This document shows positions 37,685 to 48,105 of a DNA stretch of 64,000 bases, in pieces. Made by a program: the position numbers and the translations under genes. The stretch comes from Megaleporinus macrocephalus (taxonomy: Eukaryota > Chordata > Actinopteri > Characiformes > Anostomidae), in contig CM038725.1 of NCBI GenBank assembly GCA_021613375.1, forward strand, positions 36,452,349 through 36,516,348, written 5' to 3'. Each line of letters opens with the position of its first letter. Within the stretch, counting starts at the first letter, position 1. Below the pieces are notes generated by a model. That model was not told the origin of the DNA and made no database searches. It saw nothing but the letters and a program-made list of their open reading frames with translations.

Positions 37685-40600
37685 GTGAGGGACGCGGCTT
37701 ACCGCGCGCGTGTGTGTCCGCCGCCGGTCCGGGCCGCTCTTTCACCGGCCGGATGAGTTTAATCCGCGTCTTTTCTGCCTTTCTGTCTGTACGTGCCGTC
37801 TCTCTTCCCGTGAGGGGGCATTTAAAAGCCGGCTGCTGCTTCGCCGCTCCGAGCGGCTCCTGATCCTCTTCATCTGACACGTTTTAGCCCCGAAATCTTC
37901 GGTTTTGTACGTTTATTCCAACTTTGTGCCTCTTTCCGCTCTTTTGCCGCCCGTTTCCGTGGAGGCTAGCTCCGTTAGCCGCCGCAGCTAACCTGCGTGT
38001 GAGTAAGAGCAGGTTTTAAATCCCGTTTGGCGGCGGCAGGTCCACGTAAACCTTCACTTCACTCCTCGCCTCATTCGCTTTTATCAGCTCCGCTCTTAAA
38101 ATGTTCATTTATTCCAATAATTTGGCCATTTTTGGCTGTTTCAGCTCTGTTAGCTTAGCTGAGCCGCCGGAACTCGTCGTTCCACCTTAAACGGCGCAGG
38201 CGCCAGAATGTAGCTGCGGTAGCATTTAAGGTGGACCGACGAGTTCCAATTCAAACAAGACTTTAAATAAGAAACCCACTCTTAATGCAGGGGGGCCTTA
38301 TATCCTGGGCGTATGTGCTGCCTGTGAGCTTATTTTAGCTAATTCTCTAAATAGTTTATAATAAAATCATTTTCTGGCTGTATTACTTCAGTCGTTTTAT
38401 TAGCATTAGCTTAGCACAGCTCTGCTAATGCTAGTGCGCGAACCACTGCTTTCAACATAGATATATCTTTTTAAGGCTGAGAAACAATATTAATTCCCTA
38501 CTGACTGACCACAAATACTCTAATTATTAATAATATTAATAATAGTGTTAAAACTCTGAGCTTTAGCCGCTAAAGTTCCGGGCCTAGCCGCAGCATGAGC
38601 TAACGTGCTAACCACAGCGAGACAAACAGACACATCAAGCTCAACGTTTCTGTGTATGTGTGTATAAATTAAGGGCCGGAATAATTTTAGCGAACTTAAA
38701 CGCAGTTTGTAGCCAGTGAGCTGTTTTGGAAGCCCCCGCTGGAGGCTCCTTTGTAGCAGGCGTTAGCATTAGCATGCTGCTGTGGGAGCACATGGGCTTC
38801 AGATGACTTGAGGGCCGGTTAACGTGCGGGCTTAACCAGAGGAGTGCAGTGGTCAGTGCATCTGCTGATCCGGGCAGGTAAATGAGTGAGCCAGGTGAAC
38901 AAGAGCAGGTAGATTCCAAGCCTGTGCTGGACTTGGGCCTTCCAGGACCATCAGATGGGCTTTCTAGGCGTGGACTGGCTAACTATGAAGCATCCCTGGC
39001 AGAAATCCATGTTTTTACTCCAGGGTTAGACTTCTTGGGGCCAGTTAGATCATGTCTCCACTGAAGATCCATGTTCTAGTCTTTAATCTTTAATCTGGGC
39101 AACAGGAACCAAGTTTTAGGGAAGTTTTGAGGCGCCTCCGCTCACCTGGTTAACTTGTATGCTGATGCAAGAACAGTGTTTAAGTGGGAATCATCGTAAT
39201 GATATGTATATAGCTCCTACTTTGAAAACTCCAAGCACCTAAACGTTGGATAAAAGCAGGAAATGGTACAATGTCTTAACCTGAACATGCGTGCCAGAGA
39301 ATAATTTGATGGAAATTGTAATTAACAGTGAGATTATGGAATAATAAGGTGATGATATGGAAACAAAGACAGAGAAAAGGAGCTTCATATACATCAAATA
39401 TGGATGAACATGCAGGGGAATATAGAGTAGCAGCAATATGTTCCCTATGTAGGTGAGAGGTTTAAGAGCCTCCCAGTTCCTGTGTGTATTCCTCCACCAT
39501 AAATAGATTTAAAGACCAAAAACTTCTCACAACTATCATAAACAGTGTCTCAGACATCAGTGTGTTTATAACCATTGTAATAACTGTCAGTGAGGGAGCT
39601 TTTAGAGGTGGACGTCTGGTTCCATTGACCACCACTTATTCAGAGCGTTCCACCTTAAGCTGCCCTCTGAACTGCGTTGGTTCCTCACTGGAAATCAAGG
39701 TGAAAGTTATAGGGAGTCTGTTCTGCTGCAGAGTCCACTCGTAATTATTGAATGACATTGAACGCGGGCCTCAGACTGTTGGTGGGGCCGCAGCGACGCC
39801 CCCGTTAAACCCGGATCCTTCCGCCGCTCGGCGGTTCAGCCTCATGGCTCGGCACCAGTGGGTGTGAGTGTGGTTGGCGCAGCAAATTAGAGACAAAAGA
39901 AGAGCAGGAGAGTGAGCTCTCTGAATCCCCCCTGCCTTTCATTCTGCGTGTCTACTGAACGGCCACGGAAACGTGGGCCCCCCGGGGCCCGGTCGGATAG
40001 TATGAACCCTCATTGAACGTGATGCCTCTTTATTCTGTGAACTGTAGATGAGCAACAGCTCACGTTTCAGTTTAGATAGTACTTTCAGTTGTGTTGAGTT
40101 CCATGTATCAGTATGTAGGGTCTACAAAGTCCTACCCAATTAAATATAAACCCAATAAATTATGACCTCTACATTTTGGGGCAGTTGTTTGTGGCTGTGT
40201 CCAAAGTCTAAGCCATGACCCTCCTGTCTACGTTACCACCCCATAGGCTTCACCCAGATTGAGGATGCTGTACATACGCCATTAATGCAGTGTTGAAACT
40301 GAATAAACAGTAAATTGTCACACCTATACTGAACGATAGGCTTTTGATTTTCTGGAGTTGGTGGTTATACTTTTATGATAACGTTAATTGTTGGTATAAA
40401 GGGGTTTTGCAGTCGGTTAACTCTCTTTTCGCCTCTTTCTGCACGAAGGATGCACAAGATGACCACGAGACGGCCCCAGACAACGTAGACGACGCAAACC
40501 ATGACCCCCACTTCGAGCCCATCGTGTCGCTGCCCGAGCGTGAGGTCAAAACTCTGGAGGAAGACGAGGAGGAGCTGTTCAAAATGTGAGCACATGCTAG

Positions 40601-43600
40601 CGTCGAACCATATACTGTTTACTGCCCTCTAACCAATCTCTCTACATCACCTCTGTCCAATGAAAATCAAGTATCTCTAGAATAGCAGCTTCACAGGAGA
40701 GAACAAACCATGGTCTCTACTTTTAATGTGAGTCTATGGAACCAGGATATTTCCTATCTATTTTGAAGCATTTCTATTGGTCCGTTCATCGTGGCATTTC
40801 CACATCAGGTTCAGAGGACGTAGACAAATGGAGATGGTTTTTCTTTGGACAGTGACTGTATATGGGACCCTAAGCAGCTAATTTTTTCTTGAGACGTCAG
40901 TATATGCGTCAGTTCACAGTTAACCCCACCCATTCACACTGAGGTGATGAGTGTTACAGTGCAGACTGAGAACAGCTCATTTCCGTAATCCAGCGGTAAT
41001 GAAAACAGCCTGTTTAGTTATAAGGGGCCAAAATTTGGGGCCACAGTTTGAGTTTGGTTAAAAAAGATTTGAGGTCAGTCTACTGGTAATGGGTTCAGTG
41101 GGTACCAGCTCGGCTCTGGAGCTCTGCCTTCCTGCAGAACTGTTACTGCCCAAACTGACCGAGGCTGATCCAGCTAATCAGAGTCTTCTGATGATGATTG
41201 ATTGGATCAGCTGTGTCAGATTAGGGTTGGAGCTAAACTCCTGTACATGGAGGAGGCTGTTCTGTGACTGTCCCTGAAGTTGGTTCTTCTCAGTCTCTCC
41301 TTGATCTGGAAGTCTGATCTGATGTTAACACTAACACTTTTTTTATGCATCCCAAATATGTCTGATCTAGCGATTGTGATATGTTACATCATGGAAAAGT
41401 TCAGTATTGGGTCATTGGTCATGTGGTTTAGGATTGACTTGCATTATTTGGGCAAGACTTGGTTTTCTTCATAACCCAAGTACCTTTTATTCACCTGCAC
41501 CAGGTGTTCTAAACGTGGTTCTGCTGTGTTGGGAATGTCGTAGCTTCGTTTTTGCCGTCAGAATGAAGAGGGAGACCAGTTCAGAGAAAAAAGTTTATTA
41601 TTCTTTTGGGTGGACAGTGGTTCTTGAATAGACGTTCCCAATATAAGTCGCAGCCTTATATGGCGGAGGTCCCAAAAAGCCCTGACCTTCTCCAAGCTCT
41701 GCAGCATTCATGGGCCACCTGTCTCTCCATACATTTCGAACAAATGCTATAGTTTGTTTGTTTGTTTTGTTTTTAAAATAAATATCACCAGAGGAACTGG
41801 GACTGAGGACTGGGTTGGAGCCTTCTGCAATATCAGCACTGCAAAGGTCAACAACACAAAGATCTAAAGCTTTCCCAGATTCCCTCCCCTTCCTCCTCCG
41901 CCTGGTCCAATGTTTCTCAGTCCAGTGGTCCCCACAGATGGTCCAGAAGGTTCTTGGTCTTTCCCAGTTCCTAGCGTACCTGAACCAACAGCCCTGGGTA
42001 CAGGTGTGCTTGGTTATAGCACGGTGTCTGTGGGGTCATGAGGGCATCATTAGGAACCAGGTGTTTGCTCAAGCTAAAGAAACATAGAGAAGCTCTGTAG
42101 ACCAGGTTGAGAAGCTGACCGGACTGTATGTGTCCGCTCCCTGGTGGTGTAATAAAGACCTGATGATGTTTCCACCCAGGCGGGCGAAGTTGTACCGGTT
42201 CGCGAGCGAGAACGACCCGCCCGAGTGGAAGGAGCGCGGCACGGGCGACGTCAAACTGCTGCGGCACAAAGAGAAAGGCTCCATCCGCCTCCTAATGAGG
42301 AGAGACCGCACGCTAAAGATCTGCGCCAACCACCACAGTGAGTACTCAACCGTTCTCCTGCACGAAGATCACAGTCTGGTAGAAGCGGCAGGTCTGATCA
42401 CAGAACTGGTTTAACTCCGCAGTCATGCCTCTGATGGAGCTGAAGCCGAACGCGGGCAGCGATAGAGCCTGGGTGTGGAACACACACGCCGACTTCGCAG
42501 ACGAGGAACCCAAACCAGAGCTGCTGGCCATCCGCTTCCTCAACGCTGAGAGTGAGTACACGCGACACGTACAGGTTTTATTTTAACGTATTTGGGTTCA
42601 TTTGACGAACAGTCATAATTAATTTTTATATTATTAACCAAGTCTGAGCTTTATCTGATCACCAGTAAGAACAGCAGATCTGATTAGAACAGATGTAAAT
42701 AATCAGACATACAATACAAAGTAACATGAATATGTTATTGTGAGAGAAGTAGATCAGATCTTGATCCAGTTTGAAGAACAAAGTTAGGTTCCAGATTTCT
42801 CCTGGACGCCCCAGACATTGTATGAATGTGTTCAGTTCCTTCAGCAGCAAATCTTGATTTAGCTTAATGAAGTACTGAGCAGTCAAAGCAGGTATTAGAT
42901 CAGAACTGATAATAATACTGGGTTGTTTAGGAGAAGCTTGGAAAGAGTTAAATAAACACACTGACGTATGAAAATCACTACTTACTGTATTAATACTGAT
43001 TAATATTTAATAATAAAGTGTAAAAGCACTACTTACTCTATTAATACTGATTAATATTTAATAATAAAGTGTAAAACACTACTTACTCTATTAATACTGA
43101 TTAATATTTAATAATAAAGTGTAAAAGCACTACTTACTCTATTAATACTGTTTAATATTTAATAATAAAGTGTAAAAGCTCTACTTACTCTATTAATACT
43201 GATTAATATTTAATAATAAAGTGTAAAAGCACTACTTACTCTATTAATACTGATTAATATTTAATAATAAAGTGTAAAAGCTCTACTTACTCTATTAATA
43301 CTGATTAATATTTAATAATAAAGTGTAAAAGCTCTACTTACTCTATTAATACTGTTTAATATTTAATAATAAAGTGTAAAAGCTCTACTTACTCTATTAA
43401 TACTGATTAATATGTAATAATAAAGTGTAAAAGCACTACTTACTCTATTAATACTGTTTAATATTTAATAATAAAGTGTAAAAGCTCTACTTACTCTATT
43501 AATACTGATTAATATTTAATAATAAAGTGTAAAAGCACTACTTACTCTATTAATACTGATTAATATTTAATAATAAAGTGTAAAAGCTCTACTTACTCTA

Positions 43601-45049
43601 TTAATACTGATTAATATTTAATAATAAAGTGTAAAAGCTCTACTTACTCTATTAATACTGATTAATATTTAATAATAAAGTGTAAAAGCACTACTTACTC
43701 TATTAATACTGTAATATTTAATAATAAAGTGTAAAAGCTCTACTTACTCTATTAATACTGATTAATATTTAATAGTAAAGTGTAAAAGCTCTACTTACTC
43801 TATTAATACTGATTAATATTTAATAATAAAGCGTAAAAGCTCTACTTACTCTATTAATACTGTTTAATATTTAATAATAAAGTGTAAAAGCTCTACTTAC
43901 TCTATTAATACTGATTAATATTTAATAATAAAGTGTAAAAGCTCTACTTACTCTATTAATACTGATTAATATTTAATAGTAAAGTGTAAAAGCTCTACTT
44001 ACTCTATTAATACTGATTAATATTTAATAATAAAGCGTAAAAGCACTACTTACTCTATTAATACTGATTAATATTTAATAATAAAGTGGAAAAGCACTAC
44101 TTACTCTATTAATATTGATTAATATTTAATAATAAAGTGGAAAAGCTTGTATTAATATTGTTAAATATTTAATAATAGTATGGGACGTTCTCAGTGTGAG
44201 TCCGCCAGTGCCCTCAAACCGCTAGATTCAATCTATCACTCTGCTCTGAGATTTATAACTGGAGACCCTTACAGTACTCACCACTGCAGACTCTATGATA
44301 AAGCTGGTTGGTCCTCACTAGCTGCACAAAGAGAATCTGATTGGCTTATTTTTATCTATAAATCACTCTCTGGCCATTTGCCAGCTTACATCTCTTCTCT
44401 GATTTCAATAAATAACAATAATTATCAGACCCGCTCTAGTGGCTGGATCACCTGTCAGGTACCGAGAGTTTTTAGTGAACTGGGAAAATCTGCTTTTAGC
44501 TACAGTGCACCAGCGAGCTGGAACTCTCTCCAGGAAACTCTGAAGCTCAGCTCGCTGGGATCACTAAACCATTTTAAACTTTTAGTTTCTAATCACCATC
44601 AGAAAGCCTGTGATTGTTTTAAATGAATTAATCTATTAGGATTTTATTTTATTATTATTATTATTATTATTTTTTATTACTTTTATTTTAGTTATTTTTT
44701 TATTTTTTATTATCTTTTTAATTTTTATTATTTTATTTGTATTTTATTATTATAATTATCCATTTTTTATCGTGATTGTTTTATTGTGTATTTTTTATTA
44801 GCATTTCAACTTTTTATTATCTTGGTGTATGTAATGTTTATTTTATATTCTTTTATATTCTTTTATAATAATTTTCTAACATTTTTTACATTGTATTTTT
44901 ATGCATCTATATTAAATGTTTATTTAAAATTAGTATTTTATTTATTATTTTTGCTCATTTTGTTTTCAATCCCTTTAACTGTATATGCTCGGCTGCATTG
45001 AAAATGAGGGTCATCCCTCAATGTATTTCCGAGAATAAATAAAGGTTGG

Positions 45050-45085
<36 letters not shown>

Positions 45086-48000
45086 GTGCTGCCTCAGGTT
45101 TTGTGGGTGGGGCTTCTGTTTGGTAACTCCGGTGATGTTCTCTTTCCGCAGACGCACAGAAGTTCAAGGTGAAGTTTGACGAATGCAAAGAGGAAGTTCG
45201 GAAATTCCTGGAAGGTAAGGTTTCTGCCGCCTCCGCTGCTGCCGTCCTGCAGACTCACTCTGTTTCAGGCCGCCTCCTCCGGCCGTGGAACTTTTTCTGT
45301 CTGCTAAAGTGTCCTGCAGCGCACTCCTCGCCCGTCCGTCTCTCCGTAGACCGACTCTGGAGTGTTCTGCTACACCTCTTACAGTCCAGTCTCAGAAATG
45401 AGATGAGTGGTCTGTCTGTAGACGTGGTGGGCAGTCGAGGGTCAGTGGGCCCCTGTTCTACACCAGCTACCTGTCCTCAGACTAGCTGCCTCACCTTCAC
45501 TACAGACTCTTGAAATGAACATGGACTCTAACTAGCTTCCACCAACCTTCTACCTTCATTACTCTAATAATCACTCTGACTGTTCTTCATCTGTACTACA
45601 ATTAATATTAGTGATATCATATTATGATTATATAAGCCCACCTGAGCAGCTGAACAGATGTATATCCAAAAGGTTTCTTCCTCCAGTTCTGAGGAAGTTT
45701 GTCCTTGCCACTCGGTGGGGGGGGGGGGTTCTATGGTTTTTCTATGATTTCTATTAGAGATGGACCGATCAGCGTTTTTGAGCGTTTTGTAGTTATTAGC
45801 GCAAGCAAGTCATAAAACATGATCTAAAGTGGTTTATTACCATTTTTAACGAGCTCATATTAAACAGTATAATATTTTTAACTAAATTAAAAGTACATAA
45901 ACAAAGTAAATCAAACAAATATCCCTAATACTGTAATCATTACATTTAGACCCTTAATTTAAAACTAAAAAAGCTAATTAAATAAATACAGTAAAAACTG
46001 CAGTCGTTAAACTCAGACTCTGTTATTTTAAACTAAATCTGTAATCGTTAAATGTAGAATATTGAATTACTGCTGCTGTTCTGTTGGTACCGGTCAGATC
46101 TGGTCTGTAGGTGTTCTGGGTTATTAGTTTGTGTTAGCTGTGTGTTCTAGCTCTGCTGTTACTGATACTCACTGTGTTCAGCTGTGTGCAGTGCTGTTAT
46201 CAGATTAGTAGTTAAATATCTTTGTTTTGGTTCCAACGAGAGACGCAGATGTTACTAATTTAAAAACGTCCTGGATGAGTCTGTATCGTATACGGTAAAC
46301 ACTGCCAGACGGACGATGTTTTCTATCAGCACATGCTGTTCTCGCGAGTCGTGTTTCCACCTAGTGGTTCAGATAGGAATTGCAGGGAGCTGGCTGAAGG
46401 GCGTTTCACGGAGGGCTCCTCTTCCTGGATGAAACACTAGCTGGAAACACAGAAATTAAGCTCATTTGTTCAACGCCATCCGTCTATCGGCTCTCGAGAT
46501 CGACTACATTGGAGAAATATCGCTGATAAGGAGATACATAGCTGATCGATCCTACCATCTCTAATTTCTATGACTTCGTTCTATGTTTTTTTTTTATTCT
46601 TCTGCATATTTATGCTCTCTTGAATTTTTCTTATCACTAAATTCCTGTAAGGCTGCTTATAAATATATTTGATTTGATATCTTATAAGCCTCATCAATTT
46701 TTGGTCGGAGTGTTGCTTTAATGTTTGTGCTAAGAAGGCGAGTTTTATAGACTATCATATCTACATAATTTAGTGTTTGACCTGAAAACAGATTCAGAGT
46801 GGGGTTTGGTGTGAGGTGGTTCAGATGTTGTGGTGGTGATGTTGTTCACAGTGGTGGTGATGGTGTTTACAGTGGTGGTGATGGTGTGTACAGTGGTGGT
46901 GATGGTGTTTACAGTGGTGGTGATGGTGTTCACAGTGGTGGTGATGGTGTTTACAGTGGTGGTGATGATGTTTACAGTGGTGGTGATGGTGTTTACAGTG
47001 GTGGTGATGGTGTGTACAGTGGTGGTGATGATGGTGTTTACAGTGGTGGTGGTGGTGGTGATGTTTACAGTGGTGGTGATGGTGTTTACAGTGGTGGTGA
47101 TGGTGGTGGTTACAGTGGTGGTGATGTTTACAGTGGTGGTGATGGTGTTTACAGTGGTGGTGATGGTGTGTACAGTGGTGGTGATGGTGTTTACAGTGGT
47201 GGTGATGATGTTTACAGTGGTGGTGATGGTGTTTACGGTGGTGGTGGTGATGGTGTTTACAGTGGTGGTGGTGATGTTTACAGTGGTGGTGATGGTGTTT
47301 ACAGTGGTGGTGATGGTGTTTACAGTGGTGGTGATGGTGGTGTTTACAGTGTTGGTGGTGATGGTGTTTACAGTGGTGGTGGTGATGTTTACAGTGGTGG
47401 TGATGGTGTTTACGGTGGTGGTGGTGATGTTTACAGTGGTGGTGGTGATGTTTACAGTGGTGGTGATGGTGTTTACAGTGGTGGTGATGGTGTTTACAGT
47501 GGTGGTGATGGTGGTGTTTACAGTGGTGGTGATGGTGTTTACAGTGGTGGTGGTGATGGTAACCAGGGGTCTCCACGTCTACAACACAAATCTACACATT
47601 GTATTTGCTATGAAACCCACCAGTGAAGCTACACGTGTCTTCTGAGTTTATATAGATGTTGATGGTAAAATGTGGAAGATCTGAAAATACTAGGTTTTCT
47701 TTGGGGACTATTTGAACCTCACAGCGTCCTGCATGTATCCCTCCACCATGAATGGAGTTTAAGACTGAGATCTTCTCTAAACTATCATAAACAGCGTCTC
47801 AGAATCAGACAGTGTATTTATAACATCTACTGTAAGAACTTTCTGTGAGGAGCTTTTAGAGGAGGACGTCTGGTTCCATTCACCACCACTGTGAGCAGAT
47901 CAGACTGGATCTAGAGCAGATCGTTCAGATCAGACAGGTTGTAACGAGTGTGTCTGTGTTCGCAGGCGGCGGCGACAGCGACGGCGCCAACAAAGTGGCG

Positions 48001-48105
48001 GAGAAACTGGAGGAGCTTTCCGTAAAGGACGAGAAGACGAAGAGCTCCGAGGAGAAGAAGGAGGAGGAGAAGAGCGAGGGCGAGGAGAAGAAAGAGGAGA
48101 AATGA
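37670..48105 (+). CDS. ranbp1: ranbp1, Ran-specific GTPase-activating protein (Ran-binding protein 1), complete CDS
   Basis: Coding exons join as 37670-37684, 40449-40585, 42180-42337, 42423-42551, 45152-45214 and 47966-48105. This gives 213 residues with matching phases and GT-AG sites. The protein aligns with human RANBP1 (201 residues): acidic N terminus, a Ran-binding domain from about residue 27 to 165 with [21 protein letters not shown] (67-78) and WVWNTHADF (120-128), then a nuclear export signal-like [10 protein letters not shown] (178-187) and a Lys/Glu tail longer than the human one. RANBP1 binds RanGTP in the cytoplasm, boosts RanGAP activity and releases export complexes; it also acts in mitotic spindle assembly. 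Confidence 0.97.
38026..38033 (+). promoter_or_regulatory. E2F-like site in ranbp1 intron 1
   Basis: TTTGGCGG followed by CGG, close to the E2F consensus, about 360 bases into the gene. Mammalian RANBP1 is E2F-regulated and cell-cycle dependent; use of this fish site is inference. Confidence 0.3.
38169..38247. repeat. Palindromic MITE-like element P, copy 2
   Basis: Arms GGAACTCGTCG and CGACGAGTTCC are exact inverses, followed inward by CCACCTTAAA and TTTAAGGTGG. The centre contains GCGCAGGCGCCAGAATGTAG, related to the centre of the 52-bp array unit. Confidence 0.8.
39488..39637 (+). repeat. Dispersed repeat family Q, copy 2
   Basis: Shares CTCCACCAT, AACTATCATAAACAGTGTCT, GGAGCTTTTAGAGG and GGACGTCTGGTTCCATT with the other two copies. 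Confidence 0.8.
40449..40585 (+). CDS. ranbp1: ranbp1 coding exon 2 (residues 6-50)
   Basis: Acceptor GCACGAAG and donor AAAT|GTGAGC. It encodes the acidic N-terminal region, then [20 protein letters not shown], the start of the Ran-binding domain. The split Met codon AT/G is completed in exon 3. Confidence 0.95.
40586..42179. other. ranbp1 intron 2
   Basis: Carries a minus-strand R repeat at 40640-40865. Several short open frames on both strands lack any recognisable domain. Confidence 0.6.
40640..40865 (-). repeat. Dispersed repeat family R, copy 2
   Basis: On the minus strand it reads GATGAACGGACCAATAGAAA, TGGTTCCATAGACTCACATT and a GGACAGTGA-type end, in the order of the other copies. 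Confidence 0.75.
42180..42337 (+). CDS. ranbp1: ranbp1 coding exon 3 (residues 51-103)
   Basis: Encodes [33 protein letters not shown] and [18 protein letters not shown], the core of the Ran-binding domain that grips the GTP form of Ran. Almost identical to mammalian RANBP1. Confidence 0.97.
42423..42551 (+). CDS. ranbp1: ranbp1 coding exon 4 (residues 104-146)
   Basis: Encodes [20 protein letters not shown] then [20 protein letters not shown]. It lies only 85 bp after exon 3, a short intron. WVWN..ADF is a signature of the Ran-binding domain fold. Confidence 0.97.
42552..42974. other. ranbp1 intron 4, left part
   Basis: Nothing gene-like before the 51-bp array. Confidence 0.5.
42975..44165 (+). 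repeat. 51-bp minisatellite (about 23 copies)
   Basis: The unit is ATAATAAAGTGTAAAAGCTC then TACTTACTCTATTAATACTG and ATTAATATTTA, with AGCTC/AGCAC variants. It lies in ranbp1 intron 4, directly left of an L2-type LINE. Confidence 0.95.
44180..45085 (+). mobile_element. L2-type LINE, 5'-truncated, with TTGA-repeat tail
   Basis: The open frame 44180-44626 encodes the post-reverse-transcriptase C-terminal region of L2-like non-LTR retrotransposons: [51 protein letters not shown], then [24 protein letters not shown] and FKLL. The reverse transcriptase itself is absent. A T-rich 3' region with AATAAA at 45034 leads to (TTGA)n at 45052-45085, the usual fish L2 tail. Same orientation as ranbp1, in intron 4. 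Confidence 0.85.
45152..45214 (+). CDS. ranbp1: ranbp1 coding exon 5 (residues 147-167)
   Basis: Encodes [20 protein letters not shown] then E, the C-terminal helix of the Ran-binding domain. Acceptor TCTTTCCGCAG, donor GAAG|GTAAGG. It follows an intron that holds the 51-bp array and an L2-type LINE. Confidence 0.95.
45215..45540. other. ranbp1 intron 5, left part
   Basis: The frame of exon 5 runs open past its donor to 45513, a chance extension. Nothing else is recognisable. Confidence 0.5.
45541..46680 (+). repeat. Fish retroposon-type 3' tail, split by a hAT-like insertion
   Basis: AGGTTTCTTCCTCC, GTTTGTCCTTGCCACT and, after the insertion, GTAAGGCTGCTTATAAATAT then TTGATTTGAT are typical of a common fish retroposon 3' end. 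A foreign segment at 45755-46563 interrupts it. Confidence 0.55.
45755..46563. mobile_element. Non-autonomous hAT-like DNA transposon, 809 bp
   Basis: Both ends read TAGAGATGG inward (right end CCATCTCTA), with the sub-terminal GATCAGC also inverted. The 8 bp ATTTCTAT is present exactly on both sides (45747-45754 and 46564-46571), the length hAT elements duplicate. No transposase frame lies inside. Confidence 0.85.
46781..47660 (+). repeat. Dispersed repeat carrying 21-bp minisatellite array 2
   Basis: The array core (about 46825-47560) has the unit GTTTACAGTGGTGGTGATGG plus T, the reverse complement of the array at 31905. Its flanks, GAGGTGGTTCAGATGTTG on the left and AACCAGGGGTC on the right, match a repeat at 24790-24960 that has only one unexpanded GGTGGTGATG. 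The His-rich 251-codon minus frame and the two forward frames are products of the repeat. Confidence 0.92.
47736..47890 (+). repeat. Dispersed repeat family Q, copy 3
   Basis: Contains CCCTCCACCATGAATGGAG, AAACTATCATAAACAGCGTC and GAGGACGTCTGGTTCCATTC, closest to the minus-strand copy at 6870-7020. Confidence 0.8.
47966..48105 (+). CDS. ranbp1: ranbp1 coding exon 6 and stop (residues 168-213)
   Basis: Starts with Gly-rich [10 protein letters not shown], then the nuclear export signal-like segment [10 protein letters not shown] and a charged tail of Lys, Glu and Ser ending in TGA. The GA-rich tail is longer than the human one, consistent with slippage in a purine-rich coding tract. Confidence 0.95.

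Larger units (their letters stand above)
37685..40448. other. ranbp1 intron 1
   Basis: CpG-rich at the left, then ordinary intron DNA. It holds a P palindrome (38169-38247), an E2F-like site and a Q repeat (39488-39637). No further exon is recognisable. Confidence 0.6.

Noticed and set aside
37512..37880. 122-codon minus frame and 115-codon plus frame over the ranbp1 start
   Set aside because: GC-rich promoter DNA has few stops; the five-residue first exon of ranbp1 in a third frame is supported by homology.
46821..47576. His-rich 251-codon minus frame and 271-275-codon plus frames
   Set aside because: Three overlapping frames are open in the same array of 21-bp units, so openness reflects the repeat and not coding.
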